Below, piece after piece: positions 28,847 to 36,238 of a stretch of DNA of 64,000 nucleotides (position 1 is the stretch's first letter; every line of letters starts with the position of its first letter). The notes under the pieces are model-generated. The model was not told where the DNA came from. It saw nothing but the letters and a program-made list of their open reading frames with translations, and did no database searches. The stretch covers positions 1-64,000 of the forward strand of contig CAJPPK010000007.1 of assembly GCA_905372565.1 (NCBI GenBank), in the 5' to 3' direction. This DNA is from an uncultured Porphyromonas sp. (GTDB lineage Bacteria > Bacteroidota > Bacteroidia > Bacteroidales > Porphyromonadaceae). A program made the position numbers and the translations under genes.

Positions 28847-28919
28847 ACCGAACTTCCCCCTTGCACTTTTACTACTGAGACCTACCAAGCGAAGTATATA
28901 ACGATAAACGAGCTATAGT

Positions 28920-29186
28920 ATGAGAATTAAAGACCAGATATCTCTCCGTAAGATCGCTGACGAGTATATTATGATTGTCGGATCAGGAGACAGCCTGGAC
29001 TATACCCAGGCGGTAAGCCTCAATGACAGTGCTGCCTATCTCATCGAGCAAGTACAGGGGCGTGACTTCACGGCTCAGGACTGGGTCGAGCTCCTGACCG
29101 AGCGCTACGAGGTCGATCTAGAGCAGGCGGCAGCAGACGTTGAACAGCTTATCCAAATGCTTATTCAGGCAGAGATCGTCGTTTGA
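28920..29186 (+). CDS. PqqD family peptide-binding protein
   Basis: An 88-residue protein of the PqqD type, a small winged-helix fold that in RiPP pathways binds a precursor peptide and presents it to a modifying enzyme. Visible are the two N-terminal strands (KIADEYIMIV), SLNDSAAYLIEQVQG, and the helical part EDLLTERY-like ELLTERYEVD followed by QAAADVEQLIQMLI. No radical SAM protein is nearby. Its stop overlaps the TTG start of the next gene by three bases (TTGA), so the two are translationally coupled. A match to the 'HPr-rel-A system PqqD family peptide chaperone' type is my inference. Confidence 0.83.
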   Translation: MRIKDQISLRKIADEYIMIVGSGDSLDYTQAVSLNDSAAYLIEQVQGRDFTAQDWVELLTERYEVDLEQAAADVEQLIQMLIQAEIVV

Positions 29187-30328
29187 AAGCTCCTGTAACT
29201 ACTTTGCCTCGTGCGGAGGCACTCTTTCTTACTCTCCTTCGTTCAGCGCTGCATGCTACGGAGCTAGATCCCGAGCCTTTCATTGGACTAGAAGATGGAA
29301 TCTGGCGTCGGGTACACCGACTTGCTACCCAGCATGCTGTCTCGGCCTTCGTGGGAGATCGGGTGCTTACGCTTCCCAAGGAGGCCCTCCCGAATCGCGA
29401 TATGCGCTTGATGATCTTCTCGGAGGTCGAGCTCACCAAGCGTGCTAATACCTACTTGGCTAAAGCGCTCAGAGAGCTGACGGAGCTATACCAGCGAAAT
29501 GGGCTGGACTTCCTCCTGCTCAAGGGACTTGCTGTCAGTAAATACTACCCCACACCCCTACTACGTGCGGGAGGGGATCTAGATATTCTCTTCTTCACAG
29601 ACGAAGCGTACGAGGAGGCCAATAATCTCCTACTCTATGCAGGCTATCACCTGCATGATGACTCCGAGGTGCGCTATGGACACACGGCATTCACCTATGG
29701 ACGTACGATCGTCGAGAACCATGCTCGTGCGGTCTTCTTTGACCACAAACGTCACAATGTAGCCTTTGAGAGGGTCTTACAGGACGCACTACAGAAGGGT
29801 GAGCTAGAGCACCTGACGATCGATGGCTTGGAGATGAAGACCCTGCCCCATGAGCTGAATGTCGTCTATATCTTTATCCACCTCTTCTTCCATTGGCTTC
29901 ATTGGGGGGTCGGCTTCCGGCAGTACTGCGATTGGCTTCTGATGATGACTCGTCTGAAGGGAAGTCTTGATCTGGCAAAAGTCAAGCAACTGATCCAAGA
30001 GCTAGAGATCCTCTATCCTATGCAGCTTTTCGCCGAGGTCGCTATACGTTACCTTGATGTAGCTCCAGAGATCTTCCCCTTCCCGCTACTGGAGAAGGAG
30101 GATCCGAATACTGATCGCCTGCTCTGGGATGTTCTGCAGAGTGGTAACTTTGGATTCGCTCAGCGTCCAGCACCCAGTAAGAGTCGCTGGGTGACGAACT
30201 GGCGGAAGTTCTGGTTTAAGTACAAGCGTACTCGTCGTCTCTATCGTATCTCTCCGGTACATACCTCCCGTATCCTCTGGGGTTCGGTCTTGGGGCATCT
30301 CCAGCTCCTCTTACGTCCACGACGATGA
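29183..30328 (+). CDS. Nucleotidyltransferase family protein (NTP_transf_5-like)
   Basis: A 381-residue protein of the uncharacterised nucleotidyltransferase family often found in peptide-modification and exopolysaccharide-linked cassettes. The diagnostic segment is LLLKGLAVSKYYPTPLLRAGGDLDILF near 113-140: the GGDxD pair would bind metal-nucleotide. A later HDDSEVRYGHTAFTYG and a Trp/His-rich helix (FFHWLHWGVGFRQYCDWLL) fit the family. The start is TTG, overlapping the PqqD stop; its own stop overlaps the ABC gene start (ATGA). What it nucleotidylates, if anything, is unknown. Confidence 0.85.
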   Translation: MKAPVTTLPRAEALFLTLLRSALHATELDPEPFIGLEDGIWRRVHRLATQHAVSAFVGDRVLTLPKEALPNRDMRLMIFSEVELTKRANTYLAKALRELTELYQRNGLDFLLLKGLAVSKYYPTPLLRAGGDLDILFFTDEAYEEANNLLLYAGYHLHDDSEVRYGHTAFTYGRTIVENHARAVFFDHKRHNVAFERVLQDALQKGELEHLTIDGLEMKTLPHELNVVYIFIHLFFHWLHWGVGFRQYCDWLLMMTRLKGSLDLAKVKQLIQELEILYPMQLFAEVAIRYLDVAPEIFPFPLLEKEDPNTDRLLWDVLQSGNFGFAQRPAPSKSRWVTNWRKFWFKYKRTRRLYRISPVHTSRILWGSVLGHLQLLLRPRR

Positions 30329-31938
30329 TTGATTTGGTGCGCTTTATCCTACGAGGTCACAAGTGGAGCATCCTACTGATCCTCTTGCTGGGGTTAGGGA
30401 CAGTAGTGACTAACCTGGCTTTCATTTGGCTCTCTAAGAGTGTCATTGATATAGCGTCGCACCAGCGAGGAGGCTCTATACACACCTTTTCCTTTGCCCT
30501 GGTTCTTACACTGGCCCTTCAGGTGCTCTGTCGTGTCGCCTCCGTGCGTCTGTCGAGCTATACAGGGGCAAAGATGAGTAATGATGTCCAGTCTAAGGTC
30601 TTCTCTCATCTACTCTATACTCGCTGGTCAAGTCTCGGGCACATACATAGTGGAGATCTCGTCGTCCGTATGTTGAAGGACACTGAGACCCTCGTGACTT
30701 TCTTCGTCTCCTCGCTCCCTACAGCGATTATTTCCTCTGCACAGCTCATCGGGGCACTCCTACTCCTCTACTATTTTAGTCCTACACTGGCTCTAATTTT
30801 AGGTGTCGGGATGCCACTCTTGGCTCTCTTCAGCAAGCTCTACTATAAGCGCATGCGTCGCTATACCGATGAGATGAAGCAGGCTGAGAGTGTGATCACG
30901 GCACATGTGCAGGAGACCCTGATGAATCAGACAGTCATACGCACTTTCGAGCGTCAAGGCACCGCCATCGATCACTTACACATGCGTCAAGGGCAGTATC
31001 TGCGTGCTGTGGGGCGACAGACCGTCGTGTCCGTCTTTGCGAATCTACTGATGCAGGGGGCCTTCGCTGGGGGATATATCATCGCTTTCCTATGGAGCGC
31101 CCGAGAGCTCTTCGCTGGGGCGATTACCTTCGGACTCATGACGTCCTTCCTCCAGCTCGTAGCACGCATTCAGTCACCACTCAATACCCTCATCCTTCAG
31201 TTACCAGGGCTCATTAGCTCGAAGTCTTCCTTGGATCGTCTGGTGAATCTGCTAGAGTTCAAGACCGAGCAGATGGGTAGAGCTGTGCGACTGACAGGGA
31301 ATAACTTCCGTCTCGAAGTCGAAGGGCTCTCCTTCCGCTATGAGGAGGATGAAGCCTGGGTTTATCGGAACTTCAGTCTCTCTGCTGGACGTGGAGAGAT
31401 GATCGCCCTCATGGGGCGTACAGGAGCGGGGAAGACGACACTCCTTCGTCTCCTTCTCGGGCTGATCACACCGACTGAGGGACGTATCACGCTACAGACG
31501 CCTCAAGCGATCTACTCCGTCAATGAAGCTACTCGAGGGAACTTCGTGTACATACCGCAGGGAGGGAGTCTCTTCAGTGGGACGATCCGTGAGAACCTCC
31601 TTCTCGGGGACGAAGATGCCTCGGAGGAGCGACTTCGTCGGGTCTTGTACTTAGCGGTCGCTGACTTTGTCTTCGACCTCCCGAAGGGACTAGATACCCT
31701 GATCGGTGAGCGAGGTGTAGGCCTCTCCGAAGGACAGGCACAGCGCATTGCTATCGCCCGTGCTCTCCTACGCCCTGGTAAGATCTTACTCCTAGATGAA
31801 GCAACTTCTGCTCTCGATCAGGAGACCGAGACACGCTTCTTAGAGCACCTTCGCCGTGAGGCAGGTGATCGCCTTATTCTCTTCATCACGCACCACCCCG
31901 AGGTGGCTGCACGATGTGATCGCACGCTCCATATCTAG
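30325..31938 (+). CDS. ABC exporter, fused membrane and ATPase domains
   Basis: A 537-residue half-transporter. Residues 1-~300 contain six predicted membrane helices of the type 1 exporter fold; residues ~325-537 are the ATPase, with Walker A GRTGAGKTTLLRLLLG, a Q-loop PQGGSLFSGTIRENLLLG, signature LSEGQAQRIAIARALL and Walker B ILLLDEATSALD. There is no N-terminal C39 peptidase. Short length and position behind PqqD and nucleotidyltransferase genes (4-base overlap) suggest export of a modified peptide or lipid-linked molecule. It could also be a flippase for the downstream lipid A pathway gene, so the cargo is open. Confidence 0.9.
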   Translation: MIDLVRFILRGHKWSILLILLLGLGTVVTNLAFIWLSKSVIDIASHQRGGSIHTFSFALVLTLALQVLCRVASVRLSSYTGAKMSNDVQSKVFSHLLYTRWSSLGHIHSGDLVVRMLKDTETLVTFFVSSLPTAIISSAQLIGALLLLYYFSPTLALILGVGMPLLALFSKLYYKRMRRYTDEMKQAESVITAHVQETLMNQTVIRTFERQGTAIDHLHMRQGQYLRAVGRQTVVSVFANLLMQGAFAGGYIIAFLWSARELFAGAITFGLMTSFLQLVARIQSPLNTLILQLPGLISSKSSLDRLVNLLEFKTEQMGRAVRLTGNNFRLEVEGLSFRYEEDEAWVYRNFSLSAGRGEMIALMGRTGAGKTTLLRLLLGLITPTEGRITLQTPQAIYSVNEATRGNFVYIPQGGSLFSGTIRENLLLGDEDASEERLRRVLYLAVADFVFDLPKGLDTLIGERGVGLSEGQAQRIAIARALLRPGKILLLDEATSALDQETETRFLEHLRREAGDRLILFITHHPEVAARCDRTLHI

Positions 31939-31971
31939 GAGCGTCTTAACCCTAACCCAACCCTACTACAT

Positions 31972-32301
31972 ATGTCAGAAGAACTAGAGAACGAATACCT
32001 CCGTATCGAAGAGGATATCGTCGCTGCCCTTCGTACAGTCTATGACCCCGAGATCCCTGTGAACGTATATGATCTTGGGTTGATCTATTGTGTCGAGCTC
32101 TCGGATGATAAGTCAGTGGCTATCACGATGACCCTAACTGCTCCTAACTGTCCTGCGGCGGACTTCATCCTAGAGGATGTCCGTATGAAGGTAGAGGATG
32201 TCGAGGGGGTCACGAGTGTGGAGATCCGCTTGACCTTCGATCCCGAGTGGAATAAGGATATGATGAGTGAAGAAGCCCTGCTTGAGCTAGGCTTCCTTTA
32301 G
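31972..32301 (+). CDS. SufT-like DUF59/MIP18 family Fe-S maturation protein
   Basis: A 109-residue single-domain DUF59 protein, a family involved in iron-sulfur cluster maturation. Typical are TVYDPEIPVNVYDLGLIY and the Cys-bearing TLTAPNCPAADF, then VEIRLTFDPEWNKDMM. It would act in the cytoplasm. It starts 33 bases after the ABC gene and stops three bases before lpxH, so it is inside the same operon. Whether it serves the upstream cassette or general metabolism cannot be told from sequence. Confidence 0.92.
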   Translation: MSEELENEYLRIEEDIVAALRTVYDPEIPVNVYDLGLIYCVELSDDKSVAITMTLTAPNCPAADFILEDVRMKVEDVEGVTSVEIRLTFDPEWNKDMMSEEALLELGFL

Positions 32302-32304
32302 ACG

Positions 32305-33108
32305 ATGAGTACGCGCTCCAAGGTCTTCTTCACGAGTGATGCCCACCTCGGCTCGGGCTACCATCAGGATCCTCATGCGGTGGAGTGCCGGCTAGTACGC
32401 TGGCTGCAGCAGATCGAGCCAGAGGCTAAGGCGGTCTACTTCCTCGGGGATATGTTCGACTACTGGTTTGAGTATCGAGCGGTCGTCCCACGGGGGCATG
32501 TTCGCTTCCTTGGGCAAGTTGCCCTGATGCATGATGCCGGTGTGGAGATCCACTTCTTTGCGGGCAATCATGATGTTTGGTTTAGTGACTACCTCCAGAC
32601 GGAACTGGGTGCGACGATTCATCACCACGCCTCGGTCGTCGAGCTGGATGGCAAGCGCTTCCGTCTCGCTCATGGCGATGAGGAGTATATGGGACAGCAC
32701 TGGACGAATAAGTTCCTCTACAAGCTCTTCCGCAATCCGCTAGCCCGCTGGCTCTATGCCGGTGTCCATCCACGCTGGACGGTGGGACTAGCGCTAGGCT
32801 TATCCCTGCGTAGTCGTCAGAAGGGGATGAAGCGCCGTACGCTGGGGCAGATCCCTCACGCCTATCACAATGCCTACTTCGATGTCGAGAAGGAATGGCT
32901 GGTGCGCTGGACGAAGAGCTATATGCCCGCTCACCCCGAGATCGACTATTACCTCTTTGGGCATCGTCACCTGCTCTTGGATCTCTCCTTGCGTGGAGGG
33001 AAGCGTCTGGTGATCTTGGGTGATTGGCTACAGTACAATTCGTTTGCTGTCTGGGACGGTGAAAACCTCTTCGTGGATCAGTTCGTCGAGGACGAAGAAG
33101 CGAGCTAA
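32305..33108 (+). CDS. lpxH: UDP-2,3-diacylglucosamine diphosphatase LpxH
   Basis: Hydrolyses UDP-2,3-diacylglucosamine to lipid X, the step before LpxB in lipid A synthesis, at the inner membrane. The 267-residue calcineurin-like phosphoesterase has its metal ligands in SDAHLG, GDMFDYWFEY, AGNHD, AHGDE and GHRH. The Bacteroidota form lacks no motif that I can see. It is the last gene of the PqqD-ABC-sufT-lpxH unit and is followed by a terminator 31 bases later. Confidence 0.9.
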   Translation: MSTRSKVFFTSDAHLGSGYHQDPHAVECRLVRWLQQIEPEAKAVYFLGDMFDYWFEYRAVVPRGHVRFLGQVALMHDAGVEIHFFAGNHDVWFSDYLQTELGATIHHHASVVELDGKRFRLAHGDEEYMGQHWTNKFLYKLFRNPLARWLYAGVHPRWTVGLALGLSLRSRQKGMKRRTLGQIPHAYHNAYFDVEKEWLVRWTKSYMPAHPEIDYYLFGHRHLLLDLSLRGGKRLVILGDWLQYNSFAVWDGENLFVDQFVEDEEAS

Positions 33109-33139
33109 TGCCCGCTCCTAGATCTGCAGATTGCATACT

Positions 33140-33182
33140 ACCCCACTTGAGAGGCTAGAGCCTTGACAAGTGGGGTCTTTTT
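33140..33182 (+). terminator. Intrinsic terminator of lpxH
   Basis: ACCCCACTTG (33140-33149) pairs perfectly with CAAGTGGGGT (33167-33176), followed by CTTTTTA. Confidence 0.9.
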
Positions 33183-33209
33183 ATGCCCATTTTTCTCGCA
33201 CATGAATTT

Positions 33210-33306
33210 CCAACTAGTAGGCAACAGTAGTGCCACCCGAGGGGCACTACTGTTGCCTGTGAAGAGGCACTACTGATGCCCCTTTTGAGGTAACACTGTT
33301 ACTCCC
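33210..33306 (+). repeat. Four-hairpin element, copy 4
   Basis: Boundary CCAACTAGTA, then unit cores GGCAACAGTAGTGCC, GGCACTACTGTTGCC, GGCACTACTGATGCC, the CCTTTTG linker and a degenerate GGTAACACTGTTACT. Unit 2 has its loop reversed compared with copies 2 and 3. It lies between the lpxH terminator and the duplicated promoter-leader at 33369. Confidence 0.9.
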
Positions 33307-33368
33307 GAGGGGATGACCTCTTCCTGAGGGTGGGGATTACAGGCTTTGGATGAGGGGGAAACCCTGCC

Positions 33369-33458
33369 AGAGGTATAAATTGTGTAACTTCGTATGGGCG
33401 CATATAGACCTGCCTTAAGGGGGTGAAGGCTTAGACCTTCCACCTCGATCCTGGGCTT
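33369..33458 (+). repeat. Duplicated promoter-leader cassette, copy 1 (G5)
   Basis: Ninety bases almost identical to 34215-34308. It contains a -7-like TAACTTCG (33385-33392; T to C change from consensus), then a leader that includes a five-G tract (33419-33423) and a hairpin GGTGAAGG-CTTAGA-CCTTCCACC with one bulged C. It precedes the outer-membrane gene at 33494 and is the likely start of its transcript. Confidence 0.85.
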
Positions 33459-33493
33459 TGGTGGCTGGGTTGGATATAACTAACATGGTAATA

Positions 33494-34069
33494 ATGATGA
33501 ATATTCGTCTTGTAATTCTAGGGCTCATGGCACTTATCCTAGGGGGTAAGCTTTATGGGCAAGAAGGCTCACGAGGTCGCCTCGGTATATTGCTTGGGGG
33601 AATGAATGGCGTGAGCTATGACTATTCCCTCAATAGCCACTTCGAGGTAGGGGCATCAGCTCTATTAGGTCTTGGGTTAGGCTATGATAATGCCACTGGG
33701 GGAGTCAGCTATAGTGGATTTACTCCAGCACTTGAAGTGACACCTCGCTACTTCTTCTCTCGTCGTCAGGATGGGGAGCTTTTCCACAAAGGCGCTTATC
33801 TTTCCGTGCGTTTTGAGGGACAGATGGATAAGTGGACTCTCTTCCCTAGTCGTGCGATACGTGAGAGTGATAGGAAGTATCAGTATACACTAGCTTTTGT
33901 GCCGACCTTCGGGTGGAGTATCCCTGTAGGAGAGAGGTGCTTCGTCCGTCTAGGCGCTGGTATTAGCTTCTATCGCCAAAAGTCTATAGAGGCAGGTGTC
34001 ACCTTCTGGGACACTCGATCGGGTACGATACCTATCCAATTGGAGATGACTTATGGCATCGCTTTCTAG
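33494..34069 (+). CDS. Outer-membrane beta-barrel protein, unknown function
   Basis: A 191-residue exported protein with a signal peptide ending in KLYGQ. The mature sequence alternates short hydrophobic strands with turns (GRLGILLGGMNGVSYDYSLN, EVTPRYFFSRRQDGELF, GAYLSVRFEGQMDKWTLFPS) and ends in an aromatic residue (YGIAF), as outer-membrane barrels do. It is the intact relative of the broken gene at 24199-24776. In-frame starts at 33485 and 33497 are also possible. The gene is bracketed by two copies of one promoter-leader sequence, which could allow its loss or amplification by recombination. Confidence 0.75.
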   Translation: MMNIRLVILGLMALILGGKLYGQEGSRGRLGILLGGMNGVSYDYSLNSHFEVGASALLGLGLGYDNATGGVSYSGFTPALEVTPRYFFSRRQDGELFHKGAYLSVRFEGQMDKWTLFPSRAIRESDRKYQYTLAFVPTFGWSIPVGERCFVRLGAGISFYRQKSIEAGVTFWDTRSGTIPIQLEMTYGIAF

Positions 34070-34116
34070 CTGACGATGCCTCCACCACTAGTAAGAGCGA
34101 TCTTTTGGATAAACAG

Positions 34117-34156
34117 GTTAGCCAGCACCTTTTAAGGATGCTGGCTAACTTTTTAT
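34117..34156 (+). terminator. Intrinsic terminator of the outer-membrane gene
   Basis: GTTAGCCAGCA (34117-34127) pairs perfectly with TGCTGGCTAAC (34139-34149), followed by TTTTTTAT-type sequence. Confidence 0.93.
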
Positions 34157-34214
34157 CTCTAATGTTGCTCTTGCAGGTGGAATGCGCAAACAGCAAATCT
34201 AGGTTGAAGAACCT

Positions 34215-34308
34215 AGAGGTATAAATTGTGTAACTTTGTATGGGCGCATATAGACCTGCCTTAAGGGGGGGGGTGAAGGCTTAGACCTTCCACCTCGATC
34301 CTGGGCTT
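34215..34308 (+). repeat. Duplicated promoter-leader cassette, copy 2 (G9)
   Basis: Ninety-four bases matching 33369-33458, with the consensus -7 box TAACTTTG (34231-34238) and a nine-G tract (34265-34273) in place of five. The same bulged hairpin follows. It lies 105 bases before the ricT start and is the likely promoter of the ricT-gldH-lon unit. Confidence 0.87.
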
Positions 34309-34324
34309 AGAAGGTGTGCCACTT

Positions 34325-34398
34325 ACCCTCCGTAGGGTGTAGGGAAAGATTCGTTCCCTCCCCGAACTAGATATACGACACCCCCAGTGGAGGGTGTC
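34325..34398 (+). promoter_or_regulatory. Three consecutive hairpins in the ricT leader
   Basis: ACCCT/AGGGT (34325-34338), AGGGAA/TTCCCT (34341-34359) and GACACCC/GGGTGTC (34377-34398) follow one another, the last ending 14 bases before the ricT ATG. None has a T-run, so they look like leader structure rather than terminators. Possible translational control of ricT is inference. Confidence 0.5.
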
Positions 34399-34412
34399 AC
34401 AGCAAGATAAAT

Positions 34413-35720
34413 ATGGATTACAAGACGACGACGGCCAACATGGGATGCTGCGCCATGAGCCCCAGCGGATGTAGCGGTTGTGAGCGAGCGCAGATGAGCT
34501 CCTACGACTGGCTGAGTGACATCCCCGAGGCGCTACGTAGCTCCGATATGGTCGAAGTACAGTTCAAGAATACCCGCAAGGGATATTACCTCAATACCGA
34601 TAAGCTCGATCTCTACAAAGGCGATACCGTAGCGGTAGAGAGCTCTACGGGGCATGACATCGGCGAGGTCACCCTCACAGGCAAGCTCGCTGAGCTAGCG
34701 ATGAAGAATCATCGCTTCCGCCCCGAGAAGGGAGAGTTTCAGCGTATCTACCGCCTAGCTCGCCCCGAGGATCTGGAGCGCTGGCAGGAGGCCAAGAAGC
34801 GCGAGGAGCCCACGATGATCCAGGCCAGGCAGATCGCTGTCTCCCTAGGTCTTGACATGAAGATCGGGGATGTCGAGTACCAAGGGGATGGGAATAAGGC
34901 CATCTTCTACTATATCGCTGATGGACGTGTGGACTTCCGTCAGCTGATCCGTGTGCTAGCGGATACCTTCCACGTGCGTATCGAGATGAAGCAGATCGGT
35001 GCGCGTCAGGAGGCAGGACGTATCGGAGGGATCGGTCCCTGTGGACGTCAGCTCTGCTGTGCCTCGTGGATGAGTACCTTCTCCAGTGTGAGCACGGGGG
35101 CAGCACGTGTGCAGGACATCACGATGAACCCGCAGAAGCTCACGGGGCAGTGCGGGAAGATCAAGTGCTGTATGAACTTCGAGGTGAACACCTATGCCGA
35201 GGCACAGCGTAGCCTACCATCACGTGAGATCGTCCTCGAGACTGAGGGGGAGAGCTACTATCACTTTAAGACCGACCACTTCCAGCGCCAAGTGACCTAT
35301 AGCACCGTCAAGGGGGCTCCCATTCGTCTGGTGACGATACCTGCGGAGCGTGCCTTTGAGGTCATCGAGATGAACAAGCAGGGGCGTCGCCCAGAGAGCC
35401 TGCAGGAGGAGGTAGAGAACCCTCGTCGGGGATCTCGCTCTAGTGACATCTTGGCAGACAATAGCCTGACACGCTTTGACCGTTCGGGGCGTCGTCCTCG
35501 TAACGGCGAAGGACGACCTCGGCGTACCGAAGGGGGCTCCCCTCGAGGTGAGCGTCCGTCTCGCCGGGGGGACGTGCGACCCAATGCCGAGGGGGGAGGT
35601 GATCCCGCTGTCCGACAGTTCCGCTCGCCACGTACTCGTCGTCCCGAGCGTAGCGCTGATCCCAGTGTAGAGATGACCCCACGCATCCCTACAGATCCCC
35701 GTCGAGAGAAGGAGGAATGA
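34413..35720 (+). CDS. ricT: PSP1/RicT family protein
   Basis: A 435-residue protein with a central PSP1 C-terminal-like domain (~75-270). Cysteines in GCCAMSPSGCSGC at the N-terminus and in GIGPCGRQLCCASW and GQCGKIKCC later suggest the Fe-S ligands known for RicT (YaaT), which in Bacillus acts with RicA and RicF on RNase Y. The C-terminal ~100 residues are a low-complexity Arg/Gly/Pro/Glu tail (RRPRNGEGRPRR, RGDVRP), likely RNA-binding or disordered. It overlaps gldH by four bases (ATGA). The gene pair psp1-gldH is usual in Bacteroidales. Confidence 0.85.
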   Translation: MDYKTTTANMGCCAMSPSGCSGCERAQMSSYDWLSDIPEALRSSDMVEVQFKNTRKGYYLNTDKLDLYKGDTVAVESSTGHDIGEVTLTGKLAELAMKNHRFRPEKGEFQRIYRLARPEDLERWQEAKKREEPTMIQARQIAVSLGLDMKIGDVEYQGDGNKAIFYYIADGRVDFRQLIRVLADTFHVRIEMKQIGARQEAGRIGGIGPCGRQLCCASWMSTFSSVSTGAARVQDITMNPQKLTGQCGKIKCCMNFEVNTYAEAQRSLPSREIVLETEGESYYHFKTDHFQRQVTYSTVKGAPIRLVTIPAERAFEVIEMNKQGRRPESLQEEVENPRRGSRSSDILADNSLTRFDRSGRRPRNGEGRPRRTEGGSPRGERPSRRGDVRPNAEGGGDPAVRQFRSPRTRRPERSADPSVEMTPRIPTDPRREKEE

Positions 35721-36223
35721 GCCTATTTCGTCTCCCCTATCTACATCATCTAGGGTGGCTACTCCTACTCGTCCTATCGTCGTGCTCTACTGAGCAGGTG
35801 AAGGATGACTACTATGCCTTTCGTGCACCTCACGAGGGGCGCTGGAGCAGCGAGGAGCGCTATGCCTTTGACCTACTCTTCACTGAGCGTGAGGAGTCCC
35901 TAGCTACGGAGGTGATCCTGCGCATGGATAGCCGTCTGGATCGTCCGAAGGCTCGTGTAGAGACCCGCCTGAGCTTCCGAGGAGAAGTACTGCGTATCGA
36001 TACGCTCGACTTCTCCTTTGCGCCTCGCCAAGGGGCTTGGGAGCGCCCCGGTATCATCTATCATGATTTCAGTCGAGGTCTGGCACAGCCTTTGCATACA
36101 CCTCACACTGGCCTCTTCGTCTTAGAGGTCTCCCTGCTCGACATGCTCCCCTTAGAGGGAGTAGCGCAGCTGGGTATCCATACCCACCGCCAGCGTCCTC
36201 AGCAGGACATTATTAAGCAGTAA
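35717..36223 (+). CDS. gldH: GldH-like lipoprotein
   Basis: A 168-residue lipoprotein (lipobox LSSC near residue 23) of the GldH family, first described in gliding motility of flavobacteria but kept in non-gliding Bacteroidales, where its role is unclear. After the lipid anchor come YYAFRAPHEGRW and an antiparallel beta-type region with GIIYHDFSRG and a terminal GIHTHRQR. The ATG overlaps the stop of ricT. Its companion upstream and Lon downstream match the usual Bacteroidales neighbourhood. Confidence 0.82.
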   Translation: MSLFRLPYLHHLGWLLLLVLSSCSTEQVKDDYYAFRAPHEGRWSSEERYAFDLLFTEREESLATEVILRMDSRLDRPKARVETRLSFRGEVLRIDTLDFSFAPRQGAWERPGIIYHDFSRGLAQPLHTPHTGLFVLEVSLLDMLPLEGVAQLGIHTHRQRPQQDIIKQ

Positions 36224-36238
36224 TTCTCTCACCGAGAA

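Noticed and set aside
33391..33425. Leader peptide (about ten codons from an ATG at 33393) in the duplicated cassette
   Set aside because: The ATG lies at or before the expected transcription start, and the frame length changes with the G-tract, so translation is doubtful.
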